DNA of 64,000 nt from Blattamonas nauphoetae (GCA_033064195.1 JARBJD010000138.1:62001-126000), one strand, 5' to 3'. Positions 33,041 to 44,398 are shown, counted from the first letter of the stretch. The notes: generated from the letters alone by a model not told the origin. A program made the numbers and translations.

Positions 33041-36000
33041 TTACGCTTTTGAAGGCGAGGTTTGGGTAAACAGAGGGCTTTCAAGAATCTTACTGACCAC
33101 AACATAGACGTCGCCGAGGGTGGTTTTGCGGGAGTCTTTAATGGTGGTAGATGAGCGGCCAATGGAAGCCAGTTCTTTCCATTTTTGAAGTGTCGGTTGG
33201 TCATCTTTCGTGAAGAACTGTTGTGTGCTTGTGTTCAGAATGTCTTCGATAGTTCTGGAAAGTCGGCAGAGGAGTGGCTGTAGATCCTCATGTTCGAGCT
33301 CGGTGATGAGATAGAAAGCATTGAGCATGTTTGATCGAATATTGGCAGTCGTGAAACCACCACCCTTTTCTGGAACTGTGAATTCGGGTGTTTTCATGTC
33401 CGAAGATAGAAGCTTGAACCAGCGAGTCAGAAGGTCGAGTTCATTAGTTGGTGATGCGTCGTTGATGAGAGTATTCAACCGCGATTCGCCATCTGGCCTT
33501 GATCTGCACATCATCAAAAGACGTGAAAGATGAATGGGATCTGTTTCGTCTTTCAGGTGCGGAAAGGCAGACACGAGAAGCTCAATTCCGATTGATGGGT
33601 GCTGGTCGAGGTTGTCCAAACCTTCGTCTGCGATAAGAGAAAGGAGGATGTCGATGATTTTGGGAAGGTTGCCTTTATCGTCATTGTGTAATTTCCCAGC
33701 ATCAATAAGTACTTGGGAGATGAACGGGATTACATATTTCGTGAAATCCGTTTTATTCATGGAAGTATTGAGCGTGAGAGCCATCACTTCACGCGAGATG
33801 CGAGTTAGGAAAAGGATCCACAGAACATCTGCAAGGCTTCTCTGTCGCATCACACCACAATTAACGCTGCCGTCGGCAGAATCGAGTGGCATGGGCAGAC
33901 TCTCGTGGTCTGCGAGATTTTCATTAACAACAAACACAAAGAGAGGCGTTGCCGATGTCTGCGCCATTCTCAGAATCGCCGCGTCCATAATTGCTCGAGA
34001 TTTGCGTTCTGTTTCTGTCCTCGATGGCGAAAGATCTCTTTGTTCCTTGTTTTGTCCATTCTGAGGATGCGATAGTGAGACATGCTCCTTCGGAAAGTGT
34101 TCTGGCTGAAGTTCTGTCAATGGTGTGTAGATCTGCTTCATTTCTTCTCTGAGATCCCCTTTTTTGTATCCCGTGCTGAACGGAATCGGGATGAGGTGAG
34201 CTTTTGTCTCCGTGTCGACAACAAACTCGGGATTTTTGGTCGATGGAGGGAAGAAATCACTCCCAGCTTTGACAAACACAAGAGTCGGTTGCTGTTGAAT
34301 TGCCTCGATCGATTCGATCTTCTTGATGGCTGCCTGAACGGTAGACTTTTCATCGCCTTTTAGTCCAAACATTCGGGAATACTGCCGGATTTCGGGGAGG
34401 AGGGAGATAACGGAGGAGGCTTGTTTTTTATCAAGAATGGTCGAGAGATGATCCACTTTTTTCTGGATTCCGTTGTCTTTCGTCTTTTGAAAGTCTTTGA
34501 GTGCGGATATGATTGTCTGAAGTTGAGTGAGAAGGTCATTGTTGTCCTGAATACGGTTCTGATGACCAGGAAGGAAAGATGTTGTGACAGGGATGAAAGG
34601 ATTGTTGAACAGGCGATGGATGAAGGTGGTGAACGATGACAATGACTGTTGAAGAGAAATGTTTGACGGGAAGAGTGGTGGATCAATCACAACTTGAAGC
34701 GGGCTCCAGTGATTGAGTGGGGACGGTGTCACGTCTGTCACTGCTTTGATCACGTCATCCTGTGTGAGCTCGAACAGAGATGGAAACGAATTGGAGAAGC
34801 CGTACTTCGCCAAAACGAACGAGTGCAGAGGAATTCGGAATGTTCTGGATCGAGGGAGTGGATCGGAGGTGGTCGGAGCCAATGGAGGGATGTTGTCCAA
34901 AAGAACAGTTCCACAGTGCAGAATCGACGACAGGTTGTTTTTTGTTGGAACTCGGAATACTTTATTATCTTTTATATTCTGAATCACAGATAGACACTCC
35001 TGTACTGGGTTCCTGATGCGTTTCACTGCGTTGTTCGTCATGACGCGGTAAACACGGTACAGTCTCGACTGGATGCATCTCTGTCTGCAGAGGTCGTTCA
35101 AGTGTACGAGATGTGTGTCACGCATGGATTGTGTCATGGTCGATGTCTGGCCAGTGAGCGACGTGAGAATGGTTTGGAATGCTGCAGATGTATCTGTCCC
35201 AACGATTGAGCGAACAAGTGCGACAAAACTATCGTCATCCTCACGAAAGGCGGACGTTGTGGTGGGATCCGAGAGTTCGTTCCTTCGACACGAGATGGCT
35301 GTGCAGAGAATGAAGTTTGAAAACGTCTCCTTTCTGGAATTGTCCGTCTCACCAAGGTCATCTGGGACGACTCCAACTCGAAGCAGTTCCTGCATCATTC
35401 TGCGTATCAATTCATCTTGTGTGAAGAGATCGGGCGATGATGTCCGAATGGCGTCGGAGAACAGTTTCCATCGATACGGCAGAATGAAATTGGGTTCATT
35501 TGGATAGTTCACGACAGAGAGTGCTGTCCCCCAGGGATTCAATTTCTCTGAGAAAGTTGGATATTGTGGGAGATTCCCGATGAGTCTCTCCGTGATGAGA
35601 TTCGTTGTCATCGTGGGCTGCGATGCAGTTGGTGTCGTCACGAGAGGTCGATCGCGATGGCGGAAGATGCTCGACATATGGGCAAGAGTGTTATCATCGA
35701 ACTTCAGGTGTGATGACACCATGTGGAAGCCAAGAATCCCTGTACGCGAAGGAAATGTAAATTCCTCCTGCGTTGTGGCATAATTGTACATCGCCACAAT
35801 TGGTTCCGATGGCTCCAAATGACACATTGCTTGGAACAGCAATTGTTGGATGAGTATGACGCCTTTCTCCACCAGAGGGTGATGATCCGCCGATGTCGCT
35901 TGAATCGCCATGAAGATCGTTTCACTGTATGCAGTATTCCCTCTTGATATAAGCAGTGCATCAAGCCCTGGTAAATTTCGATCTGTCACTTCCTGAAGAT

Positions 36001-39000
36001 CTTCAGCGTAGAAATGTGTCTCTCCTCGATCTGTTTGGATGAGTGACTTTGGAAATTTTGTGCCTTCCACACTTTGGTTGGAGAGGTTTGGGAAGGTAAG
36101 CATTGGTATTGTGGTGACCAGAGTTGCTGTTGTTTCCAATTGTGGACGGTGACTCCAGAATAGACTCGGTTCAGGGTGGGGGAAATGTTTTTCTGTAAAT
36201 GATGTGGTTGTTGTGCTGAAAGAGATCGGCGTCGGACAATTCAAAAGGAACGAGATGCAAACAAGTGGTTCTTCCACATAGGGTGGCAATTTGAATCCAT
36301 AGATTGCCTGATGCATCTTGAATGTGTTGTAATCAGTTTGATTCATCAGTCGAGCGATTGCGGAAGTGACTTCCGAACGCAAGATGAGCTCCACGAAGGG
36401 TGATAGAGCAACGAAAGGAATTTGTGATCGCATCTGTTCGATTGCTTCGGCGGTTTTCTTAAATATCAAAGAAAACACGGATCTCAAAAGCGACGGTCGC
36501 TTTTCCTTTTCCCTGTAATTCGGGATAAGTGGAACCAATGCGGTAATATCGTCCCAAGTGGCGTCAAGAGTCTTTTCGAAGTAGATGTTATGGGTTTTGA
36601 ACTCCATGATTCGGCTGTGGTTCGAGTCTGCAACTTTCTTCAACGCTTCGACCTCCCCGCTTTTCAAAACGCCATCCCACAAGAACGTCAGCCCTCTGTT
36701 TGTTCGAGCATCGGTCGACGTCAGCCAACGAGGCGATGGTCCGAAGATCGACGCGCGAGCAACGTTCAGAGAACCGACCGTTTTCAAATCTCCAGATTCT
36801 TGAGATGGAATGGCAGTAGCTGCTTTCAACAGAAGGTCTGTCGATGCCCACAACAGAAGATGAACACCAAATTGTCGCGTCAAGAAGTCTTTGAATGCCA
36901 GCTGAGGTCCCTCGTCCTGAAGTGTGAGACGTTCCGTCATTATTTGGCGTAGAGACTCTGACTCTCTCTTCGCCTGAACTGAATCTTTCGTGCTTTTCAT
37001 TTCTGGATGTTTTGCCTTCCGGAACTGTGCAGGTGTCTGTCCGAAGTTCTTCTGCGACAGGAGATCTGCCTTGTTCATGAAGTCCACAAACGAGCGATGC
37101 ACAACATCTCCAGGATTCATATTCTGCAGGAATTCTCTGTAGAATTGTTCCACGCAGGAGTTTTCGTCGAAACGAAGACCATCCTCCATTTCGAGGAAAC
37201 AGAGCAGGTTCCGAGCGAATAGAGCAATCGACATTTGTTCCAGACAAGTCTGAGAATTGGGTGTGAGTTGGAGTGTTCGAGGGAATTCAAGAGTTTTCAG
37301 TGACTCCATTTGGAAGTCTGACGACGTCTTGCTTTTGTTTTCCCCGTCGGATGTTGGAGATTTAGGTGAACCGAAATGTTTGGAGATGACTGCCAAGTCA
37401 TTCACAAAATCGGATTCGGGCTCTTCATAATTCAGATCCAACAATTGATGAGCTACTCTCAGCAGATGATGTTTGTTGGACATGTAGACAGTTGTCAGCA
37501 TTTGTCGGAGTCCACTGTACACGTCCAATATTTTGCATCGATTGGCACCTGCGTCGATCAGATACAAGATGGTGTTCATCATCGAACGAATAACAGCCAG
37601 CCATTGTCGATTGATCACTATCTTGACTTCTTCCTTCTTCTTGGGTAATGGACTGTCACTTGAAGAATCAACTGCTCTCTCCGATGACGGGTGATTTTTG
37701 TTGAATTGTGCGATGATTGATTTCAAATTGTGTTCAATGGACAATTGAACTTCTTCCAGTGGGGTTTTTTCCGGTGTGTGGTGACGAGGAAGGAGTGTTT
37801 CTGCAGCTGTGTTGATCCAATCTCTCAAACCATCGTCGCTCAGATTCCCGTAATACACTTTCATTCGCTCGAGATTCAAATCCTTTGGAGGTGGTTCTGG
37901 TCGTTCCGAAAGACTCTTCAGGATCGAATGTGGAGTCACAAGAATATTCATGTCTCGAGCAATGAAATAGAAGGCATCCATCAGAGACACGAACGAGAGC
38001 CGATCTCCAAGATGAACAATTTCCCTTGTAACTGACCGAAGTCTTGTCTCCACTGGATTGGGTTGGAGATCCACTGAATTGTGCGAGTGATTCGCCTTTT
38101 CGTGTGCGGGATCCACAGGCGCGATCGGTGGATTCATAATCGTCGTCAGTAGATCACATGCGATGCGTGCCATCTTTCTTTTGTCGAAAGAATTGAGTGG
38201 GTGAGCTGACCTCGGACGTTCTGTGTTCGGTTGGGAATAGCTGATATAATCGATCAGTTCATTCACAATGAAGTCTAACGGGTGTTTGTCGCTTTGGTTT
38301 CTCGATTGGTCGAGAAGCCTGTCAAGGTTGTTTCGGAGATTGGCGTCAGAGCTCTTAACCTTTTCATCGGGAAGGACGAAGAGAGACTGCAGAATCTGTT
38401 TGTGCGAATCGTACGAAGGAGGCGTGATCAGCATGTCAATCAAAGCTTTGAACAGTTCGTCTCTTCTTGTTTCGTCATTATCTCCGAGACGTTCATCGAC
38501 ATTCATCACTTTCTTTCGCACTTTCTGGATATTCACGTCTTCGAAGACATCTGGATCTTCGAAGTGCTTCTTCAGACTCGCAAGTTGTGCTGTGAGCTTG
38601 GTGAGGTCGTCGAGGGAGGGCGGAGTCTGCTGATCAGTCAGTTTCACTTTTTTGATCATGACAGAGAATTCCTGGATTTCTCCGATGATATCAGGAGATT
38701 GCGGGGCGTACGATTTTGCTGTCTTGAAAAGCTCATCCGTAATAACTCGTTGTCTTTCTTTTTCTTCCTTCTCCTGTTTCTGAAGAGCGGCTTCGTCTTC
38801 GGCGGTCATTTGTTTCTGAGTTTTCTTGTTTTTCTCTTTCTTTTTCGGAGCATTCTCGTTTGTTTTCGGTCTTTGCGGTTCTATGAGCATGAGCTTGCGA
38901 ATCAATCCTTTGATGAATTCTGCTTGTTTTTTGGTTCTCCCGGAGGGGACTCCGAGCTGGCCAATCAACCAGTCGATGACTGCGACAATGCGCACAGCTT

Positions 39001-40672
39001 CAGGCACACTCCGCGACTCGAAGAGAAGATCACACAGTGACAGGTAGAACTCGAGCTTCTTTTTATCTTCTTCACTTTTCGGCCTGACGAGAGCTTTAAT
39101 AGCAGAATGAAGTTCTTCTGTTGTGGGAACACTGGGCGTTGGTTTCTCCTCAAGTTCAGTGTCTGAGGGTTGGATGTCATCTGTCTGCTGATTGACAGAG
39201 CCTGTCTGGCTGACGGGAGATGGAGCTGGAGTGGAAGGTGATGCGTTGATCGGAGGTGAGGGTTGAGTTTGTTTGGCTTTTTGACCAGCTTTAGTCGATT
39301 TCGATAGGGGTTCTGGTGTTTCGGGTTTGGGAAACAGATATGTCAATTTCTGACTCAGTTCCTGGCTGTTCCCGGGGATTGTCCTTTCTCGAAGGCGATT
39401 TTGAAATGTCGTCACAAATTCCTTCCATCTGGTCGACAGGTCTTTGATGACTTCACAAAAAATGAGAAGCAGTTCCTTTACGGCCGCATTCTTGGATGAT
39501 ATGGGATCCTTCTTAGTTTGGAAGGACATGCTCCACGCTATCTTCTCTTTTTCACTCTCGATGGAGAGGAGGGTTTCCTGGTCTTTTTTTCGAAGTTGCA
39601 TGTCCTCCGGGGAGAGGACAGTGAACGGGACGGTCGGTGTGCACCCGACCATTGCGACAGCATTTTCCGCCAGTGAGAACGTCGGGAGACGAAAGATGTG
39701 ACAGAGATGGTTCGAAGAAGGCTCTGGAGTGGACGATGCTTGGTTTTGCGTTTGAGTGGGGGCAGGTTGCGGTTGCCCCTCAGGGGGGAGGATATTTTCA
39801 CCTAGACTTGTTGGTGTTGGCTCTTTGGGAGAGGTGTCTTCTTTCTCTTTTGAAGAGTTGTCTTCTTTCTTTTCTGGAGGGGGGAGTCGTTTCGGATCTG
39901 GAGAGGTGAAGATGAGATGGACGTGGTTCTCTTCGATGGTTTTGGGAGGGGGACAATCGTCATGGATGTGGATGAACAGTGTATTGAGGCCTGATCGGTC
40001 ATCATCCAATTCTTTTAAACTGAAGGTTCCATCAGAGTTCTTTGTATGGATGACATGTTGTGGGTCATCATCCTTGAAGCCTTTTTCATAGTGGAAGTCG
40101 AGGGAATGGTGAGACAAGGAGCTCATCAGAATGAGCATGAGTGATGTCTTCCCAATCCCTTGATCTCCAGCAATGTAGAAAGCTGCACCGGGGTGCGCTT
40201 TGGGTGCTCCTGGCTTGTAGAAGTCGCAGATGAACCTCAACACAGGATAGAGGATGATATTGTAGACGGGACGGAAGAGCAGTGGGGTAGACAGGACAGT
40301 CGTATCATTCTTGAGCCAAGTCCTTGAGAACAGGATATGGCCATCATTGAGCAGCAAAAATTTGCTGATAAACTTGCTGAGATCTTCAAACCAGCCTGGG
40401 GAGAAGTGTAGTAAGACTGACTTGATCAAATTGATGGTTTCAGATTGAGCTTTGATGATGTTCTTATTAACTTCTTTTAGCTCTTCTTGCTTGTTTTCTT
40501 CTTCTTCTCGCTGTGTTTGTATGTTTTGTGCTACGAGAATCCGCACGTTTTGTTCAAAAGCTTCAGGATCCGTCTTGAACTGCTCCATGATCTGCTTCAT
40601 GACTAGATTAGTTTCTTCCTCCAGTGAGAGTGCATTGAGAGTAGGATTGGGAGGGTGAGTATCTGCGCTCAT
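33041..40672 (-). CDS. giant P-loop NTPase protein, Crinkler/RHS-like, paralogue 1
   Basis: About 2543 residues in one uninterrupted frame. I take the ATG at 40672 (MSADT...), because the paralogue starts with the same MSADT; an in-frame ATG at 40735 would add 21 residues. Order: short charged N-terminus, helical region, P-loop NTPase with Walker A GDQGIGKTS (near 40150-40170), Walker B LFIHIHDDC (near 39955-39980) and sensor-like LIFTSPDP, then IFRLPTFSLAENAV, which resembles the post-NTPase motif of RHS/Crinkler proteins. A Pro/Ser-rich linker and a long helical region follow. Near residue 1570 a D...IQAT...H pattern (LPGLDALLISRG, IFMAIQATSADHH) resembles the PD-(D/E)XK-type nuclease of that class. 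The last 900 residues are unrecognised. No signal peptide. The family call rests on motif reading only; the actual role is unknown. Confidence 0.65.
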   Translation of the reverse strand: MSADTHPPNPTLNALSLEEETNLVMKQIMEQFKTDPEAFEQNVRILVAQNIQTQREEEENKQEELKEVNKNIIKAQSETINLIKSVLLHFSPGWFEDLSKFISKFLLLNDGHILFSRTWLKNDTTVLSTPLLFRPVYNIILYPVLRFICDFYKPGAPKAHPGAAFYIAGDQGIGKTSLMLILMSSLSHHSLDFHYEKGFKDDDPQHVIHTKNSDGTFSLKELDDDRSGLNTLFIHIHDDCPPPKTIEENHVHLIFTSPDPKRLPPPEKKEDNSSKEKEDTSPKEPTPTSLGENILPPEGQPQPAPTQTQNQASSTPEPSSNHLCHIFRLPTFSLAENAVAMVGCTPTVPFTVLSPEDMQLRKKDQETLLSIESEKEKIAWSMSFQTKKDPISSKNAAVKELLLIFCEVIKDLSTRWKEFVTTFQNRLRERTIPGNSQELSQKLTYLFPKPETPEPLSKSTKAGQKAKQTQPSPPINASPSTPAPSPVSQTGSVNQQTDDIQPSDTELEEKPTPSVPTTEELHSAIKALVRPKSEEDKKKLEFYLSLCDLLFESRSVPEAVRIVAVIDWLIGQLGVPSGRTKKQAEFIKGLIRKLMLIEPQRPKTNENAPKKKEKNKKTQKQMTAEDEAALQKQEKEEKERQRVITDELFKTAKSYAPQSPDIIGEIQEFSVMIKKVKLTDQQTPPSLDDLTKLTAQLASLKKHFEDPDVFEDVNIQKVRKKVMNVDERLGDNDETRRDELFKALIDMLITPPSYDSHKQILQSLFVLPDEKVKSSDANLRNNLDRLLDQSRNQSDKHPLDFIVNELIDYISYSQPNTERPRSAHPLNSFDKRKMARIACDLLTTIMNPPIAPVDPAHEKANHSHNSVDLQPNPVETRLRSVTREIVHLGDRLSFVSLMDAFYFIARDMNILVTPHSILKSLSERPEPPPKDLNLERMKVYYGNLSDDGLRDWINTAAETLLPRHHTPEKTPLEEVQLSIEHNLKSIIAQFNKNHPSSERAVDSSSDSPLPKKKEEVKIVINRQWLAVIRSMMNTILYLIDAGANRCKILDVYSGLRQMLTTVYMSNKHHLLRVAHQLLDLNYEEPESDFVNDLAVISKHFGSPKSPTSDGENKSKTSSDFQMESLKTLEFPRTLQLTPNSQTCLEQMSIALFARNLLCFLEMEDGLRFDENSCVEQFYREFLQNMNPGDVVHRSFVDFMNKADLLSQKNFGQTPAQFRKAKHPEMKSTKDSVQAKRESESLRQIMTERLTLQDEGPQLAFKDFLTRQFGVHLLLWASTDLLLKAATAIPSQESGDLKTVGSLNVARASIFGPSPRWLTSTDARTNRGLTFLWDGVLKSGEVEALKKVADSNHSRIMEFKTHNIYFEKTLDATWDDITALVPLIPNYREKEKRPSLLRSVFSLIFKKTAEAIEQMRSQIPFVALSPFVELILRSEVTSAIARLMNQTDYNTFKMHQAIYGFKLPPYVEEPLVCISFLLNCPTPISFSTTTTSFTEKHFPHPEPSLFWSHRPQLETTATLVTTIPMLTFPNLSNQSVEGTKFPKSLIQTDRGETHFYAEDLQEVTDRNLPGLDALLISRGNTAYSETIFMAIQATSADHHPLVEKGVILIQQLLFQAMCHLEPSEPIVAMYNYATTQEEFTFPSRTGILGFHMVSSHLKFDDNTLAHMSSIFRHRDRPLVTTPTASQPTMTTNLITERLIGNLPQYPTFSEKLNPWGTALSVVNYPNEPNFILPYRWKLFSDAIRTSSPDLFTQDELIRRMMQELLRVGVVPDDLGETDNSRKETFSNFILCTAISCRRNELSDPTTTSAFREDDDSFVALVRSIVGTDTSAAFQTILTSLTGQTSTMTQSMRDTHLVHLNDLCRQRCIQSRLYRVYRVMTNNAVKRIRNPVQECLSVIQNIKDNKVFRVPTKNNLSSILHCGTVLLDNIPPLAPTTSDPLPRSRTFRIPLHSFVLAKYGFSNSFPSLFELTQDDVIKAVTDVTPSPLNHWSPLQVVIDPPLFPSNISLQQSLSSFTTFIHRLFNNPFIPVTTSFLPGHQNRIQDNNDLLTQLQTIISALKDFQKTKDNGIQKKVDHLSTILDKKQASSVISLLPEIRQYSRMFGLKGDEKSTVQAAIKKIESIEAIQQQPTLVFVKAGSDFFPPSTKNPEFVVDTETKAHLIPIPFSTGYKKGDLREEMKQIYTPLTELQPEHFPKEHVSLSHPQNGQNKEQRDLSPSRTETERKSRAIMDAAILRMAQTSATPLFVFVVNENLADHESLPMPLDSADGSVNCGVMRQRSLADVLWILFLTRISREVMALTLNTSMNKTDFTKYVIPFISQVLIDAGKLHNDDKGNLPKIIDILLSLIADEGLDNLDQHPSIGIELLVSAFPHLKDETDPIHLSRLLMMCRSRPDGESRLNTLINDASPTNELDLLTRWFKLLSSDMKTPEFTVPEKGGGFTTANIRSNMLNAFYLITELEHEDLQPLLCRLSRTIEDILNTSTQQFFTKDDQPTLQKWKELASIGRSSTTIKDSRKTTLGDVYVVVSKILESPLFTQTSPSKA

Positions 40673-40735
40673 GATATCAGCTAATCTCGCAGATTGTAAT
40701 AATTGTGACTTGCGATCAAGACCCATAGTTCCCAC

Positions 40736-41073
40736 CGACTAGTCGTTCTACACTTTTGTTCTCACTGTTCATGAAATCGTTGTTCAATGATCATTCAGCA
40801 ACCTAGCAAACAGATTGAGAAGAGATATGTTCAATATCTCTCCTTAGAAGTCCTGTGAAATCTCCTTTCGTCAGTCTGACATCTCGAAGCAGAACACATT
40901 CTTCTGGACTTCTTTGGAAATAACTTGATCTGAATTCCAAATCTAGACAACACACAGCAACTGAATCAGTGACAGAAGCGTTCAAGTTAAGCCAGTGTTC
41001 CATGCAGAGCAGATTTGTGAAATCTGCGATCTCTCCAAAATCAAACGAGGACAAGGACCGAAATCAAAATGAA
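40736..41073. other. intergenic between giant gene 1 and the second SUN copy
   Basis: No supported gene; an 83-codon minus-strand stretch (41054-40803) has no recognisable features. The sequence just upstream of the giant gene resembles that upstream of giant gene 2. Confidence 0.3.
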
Positions 41074-42139
41074 TCAAAGATGATGATTGAGTTGAGTGAA
41101 TTCAGCAAAATATTCTTTCCTCGTTTCACTTTCCCTTCTGATTCAGATGATTTACAGACGAAACTTCCTTTTCACAATCCTCCATCTCATCCCTTCGTGA
41201 GTACTCCGAATGTCTAGTCACTCCATTTTTCATTATTTTATGCATTATCCACTCATTTTGTGTGAAACCATCGAACCTCCCACATCTTCATATTGTCCTC
41301 TTTTGACTCTTGCAGACTTCTCAATGTTGCAGTTACCTCAGCCGGAGCTCGCGTGGTGTCCTGGTCCGATCTATTTGATTACCGACGTGTCGCCAAAGAA
41401 GAACTCGTTTTCAATCACTCTGACAGCACTAAGTCAGTTCATTCCTCCCTCAGTGACAGTCCTGACACTCGTAATTGTTCTGATGATCGATATCCCGTCA
41501 TTCGTCGAGAAATGAGGCCAAAACACATCTGGACTCAAATCACAAGCCGTGGACGCAAAAGGGAAGAAGCAAGAACTGCACAAGTCATTTTGGATGTTTG
41601 GCTCCCCTTTTATTTTTAAATTTTCGTCTTCTCCTCATCATATCGACGTCATTCATGTTTCTAATCGCTTCCTCTTTCAGCCTTCACTTGAGCTTGGATC
41701 CTGCCTTCCACTCGCCATTCATCAGAACAAGTCCTCGCCTGCGTTTGTGACAATTGATCTTCTCAGAAAGTTCAACGTCCAGGCTGTGTCACTCTCACAC
41801 TCCCCATCGTCCTCTGCCCTCCTCCAATCTCGCCTGTCCGCTCCAGCCCATTTTCAGGTGTTCTGCGATGATAAAATTGCTTCGAACTCCTCTCATGTTG
41901 ACCTTTCTTCGAATCATTCACCAAACCAGACAAGATTCTTTCTGGGCGAAGGACATTATGATTTTGGGAAAACAACGAAACAAAACACCACCCAAACATT
42001 TTACATGACAAAATCATCACATGAAGACACTTATCAACCATGCAGACACGTCCGCGTTGAACTTCTGTCGAATCACGGAGACCTGGACTTTGTGTGTCTG
42101 TACAACGTTCAAGTCCATCCTGATCTCACAAAAGAGTAA
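41074..42139 (+). pseudogene. partial second copy of the SUN-domain gene
   Basis: The last two exons and their intron match the first copy as far as I can see. The exon before them is only similar (PSDSDDLQTKLPFHNPPSHPF against SSDSDDLQALLPFLNPPSHPF), and the GTATG donor used by copy 1 at 30644 reads GAATG here at 41208, so normal splicing looks lost. No exon for the membrane helix or coiled coil is found upstream. Probably a 5'-truncated, non-functional duplicate. Confidence 0.65.
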
Positions 42140-42789
42140 GTTGTGAGGTGTTACTTTTCAGGGAGACAGTTTGATTGGCATCTTTTTCTTTGTTGGACTC
42201 AAGTCAGTCGTTTTCTTTTCTCAGCTTCAGTATTGCTTTGAGTCGCTTGAAAGTGTGAAAATAATGTGGATCCACAGAGATAGCTGATCAAATTTTTGCA
42301 GTCAACTTACATCGGGAGGTAGCAGGGCGTATGGCATCGCTGATGCGAATAGGGCGTTCGTTATCTCTTGCACTCTTTCTCTTTCCTCCTTCTCCTGTTT
42401 CTGAAGAGCGGCTTCGTCTTCGGCGGTCATTTGTTTCTGAGTTTTCTTGTTTTTCTCTTTCTTTTTCGGAGCATTCTCGTTTGTTTTCGGTCTTTGCGGT
42501 TCTATGAGCATGAGCTTGCGAATCAATCCTTTGATGAATTCTGCTTGTTTTTTGGTTCTCCCGGAGGGGACTCCGAGCTGGCCAATCAACCAGTCGATGA
42601 CTGCGACAATGCGCACAGCTTCAGGCACACTCCGCGACTCGAAGAGAAGATCACACAGTGACAGGTAGAACTCGAGCTTCTTTTTATCTTCTTCACTTTT
42701 CGGCCTGACGAGAGCTTTAATAGCAGAATGAAGTTCTTCTGTTGTGGGAACACTGGGCGTTGGTTTCTCCTCAAGTTCAGTGTCTGAGG
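41210..42789 (+). repeat. 1.58-kb direct repeat, copy 2
   Basis: See copy 1 at 30646-32225. Similarity drops sharply on both sides: to about three quarters upstream of 41210 and to nothing beyond 42789. Confidence 0.85.
42302..42789 (-). pseudogene. short partial copy of the giant NTPase family (broken)
   Basis: The same segment as the start of the copy at 31738, cut off at the repeat boundary near 42789. Fossil piece; no functional domain remains. Confidence 0.7.
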
Positions 42790-44208
42790 AGAAGATGTGA
42801 GCTCTGGATTCACGATAAATCGCCAAATGAAGACCTGAAATTGAGAGAGAAATGAACAGGTAGTGAATGAATTCATCCTGAAAAAAATGGACGAAGCGAA
42901 TAAAAGTCGATTGAAATAATACGAAAAAAGTGATGATGAAAACTGGAATGAAGTGAAGTCAACAAACTGTAAAATCTCAATAACAGACCGTTTGTGACCT
43001 TTGTGAACGATTCAACGGTTTGTTTAGGAAAAAGAAGAGGAACAAATTTTTGGAGATTTGATCAAGAAAATACGAATTGTGGTGACCACTGTCGGTTGGT
43101 CGCACCCTGTGTTCGAGTGCTTCAATGCAGCGGTTCATTTCCGATTCTTTTCTTGCATGTTTTAGCCTCATTTTCTCTGTTTATAGATGTGGGACTCAAT
43201 TGAATTTGGAGACATAATTCACATTTCATCATAAATACGCAACAAGGACAGTTGTAGAGTAAAGGAGAGATTGAAGGAAGCTTATTACACCTTCTAAAGG
43301 AGTGTGAACTCAAATGGAGATTTTCGGGAATCTCATTGCTTTTCTCATTTGTTATGGGCTGATCTCGATTCTCACATTAACTATTTCCATATGGTAACGA
43401 AAAAAAGATCAATAAAAACTGAATGAAAACACGTGTGAAATGTATGAAGTTGAGATGAACGTGATCCGTCCTTCAATTGGAGAGATCTCTTTCTGCATCC
43501 ACGATCAAAGTATGACGACATGGTATCCCTGTGCTTGCCTAAATTTGTGAAGAGGATGAAAAAGAAGGAATGAGAAAGAGAGCAAACGTGCAAAACACGG
43601 AAAAGAGGCTGGATCCTTTTGGATTGGTGGAGTGACCAACCTGTTCGTCTAATTTGTTGAATCAACAAAGTTGGATGGATAAACACTGAAAAATGTGAAA
43701 AACAAGAAGGAAATTGAGTGATGAAGGAAACAGGGAGATATTGGCAAGAAAAGTGATGAAACAATTGTTGTTGAAAAATTGATCAATTGAGTTGTGTATG
43801 AAGGAAAACACACCCGAATAGCATTTCAGCGAACATCAGGTCATTGTCCGCGAGTTGGCAAATCTCGAAGTCAGGATCCTTGATCGGGGATTTTTGAGCG
43901 GGCAAGAGGGTATTTAGGCTGTTTGATCACATCCATTATCGAGTTTATCAATATTTTTGGACTCTTGGTATTAAGTTTTCGTCATGTCATCTGAGACGTG
44001 GCAGGTGAGAAGGATTGGGATATGAGTTTTCTCGGAGAACGGAGACCTTTTCACATTGGTTGTGGGAAGATCATACCTTGATTTTCCTTTCTCCACTTCA
44101 AGACAATTTTACCTTTCCATTGACTTTTGTGGCGTGAACATACCAGTTCACGAATAATATTCGCAAATATTAGACCGAACTTGTCTATAGATCGCTCAAA
44201 GACGGAAT
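42790..44208. other. about 1.4 kb without a recognisable gene
   Basis: AT-rich, short frames only. At its end, ATG at 43984 (MSSETWQ followed by GTGAGAAG) and an acceptor-like CTATAG at 44185-44190 could be two small exons, continuing beyond the mariner as YVPKKNYVPCLLQKLK. This is weak. Confidence 0.3.
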
Positions 44209-44210
44209 TA

Positions 44211-44398
44211 TAGGGGTGCGAATAATAAATTGCGTTTCTGGGCAGGTTCCCCAAATGCATAATTCATCAGTTTTTTTGACTTTTCTCAAATTGTACACAA
44301 TTAGAAGGTGCTGGGTAATAAAATCCACTGAAAAGAAAATGAAGGTGTGACAAAAGTGTTCTGACATTGATAAACTGGAATCTGGACGGATTAAAGCA
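44211..44398. repeat. left inverted terminal repeat of mariner
   Basis: Matches the complement of 46176-46363 over 188 bp, unusually long for mariner (often about 30 bp). Confidence 0.8.

Noticed and set aside
38282-39040. 252-codon plus-strand frame inside giant gene 1
   Set aside because: Antisense to a strongly conserved coding region; it recurs in the partial copies only because the DNA is duplicated.
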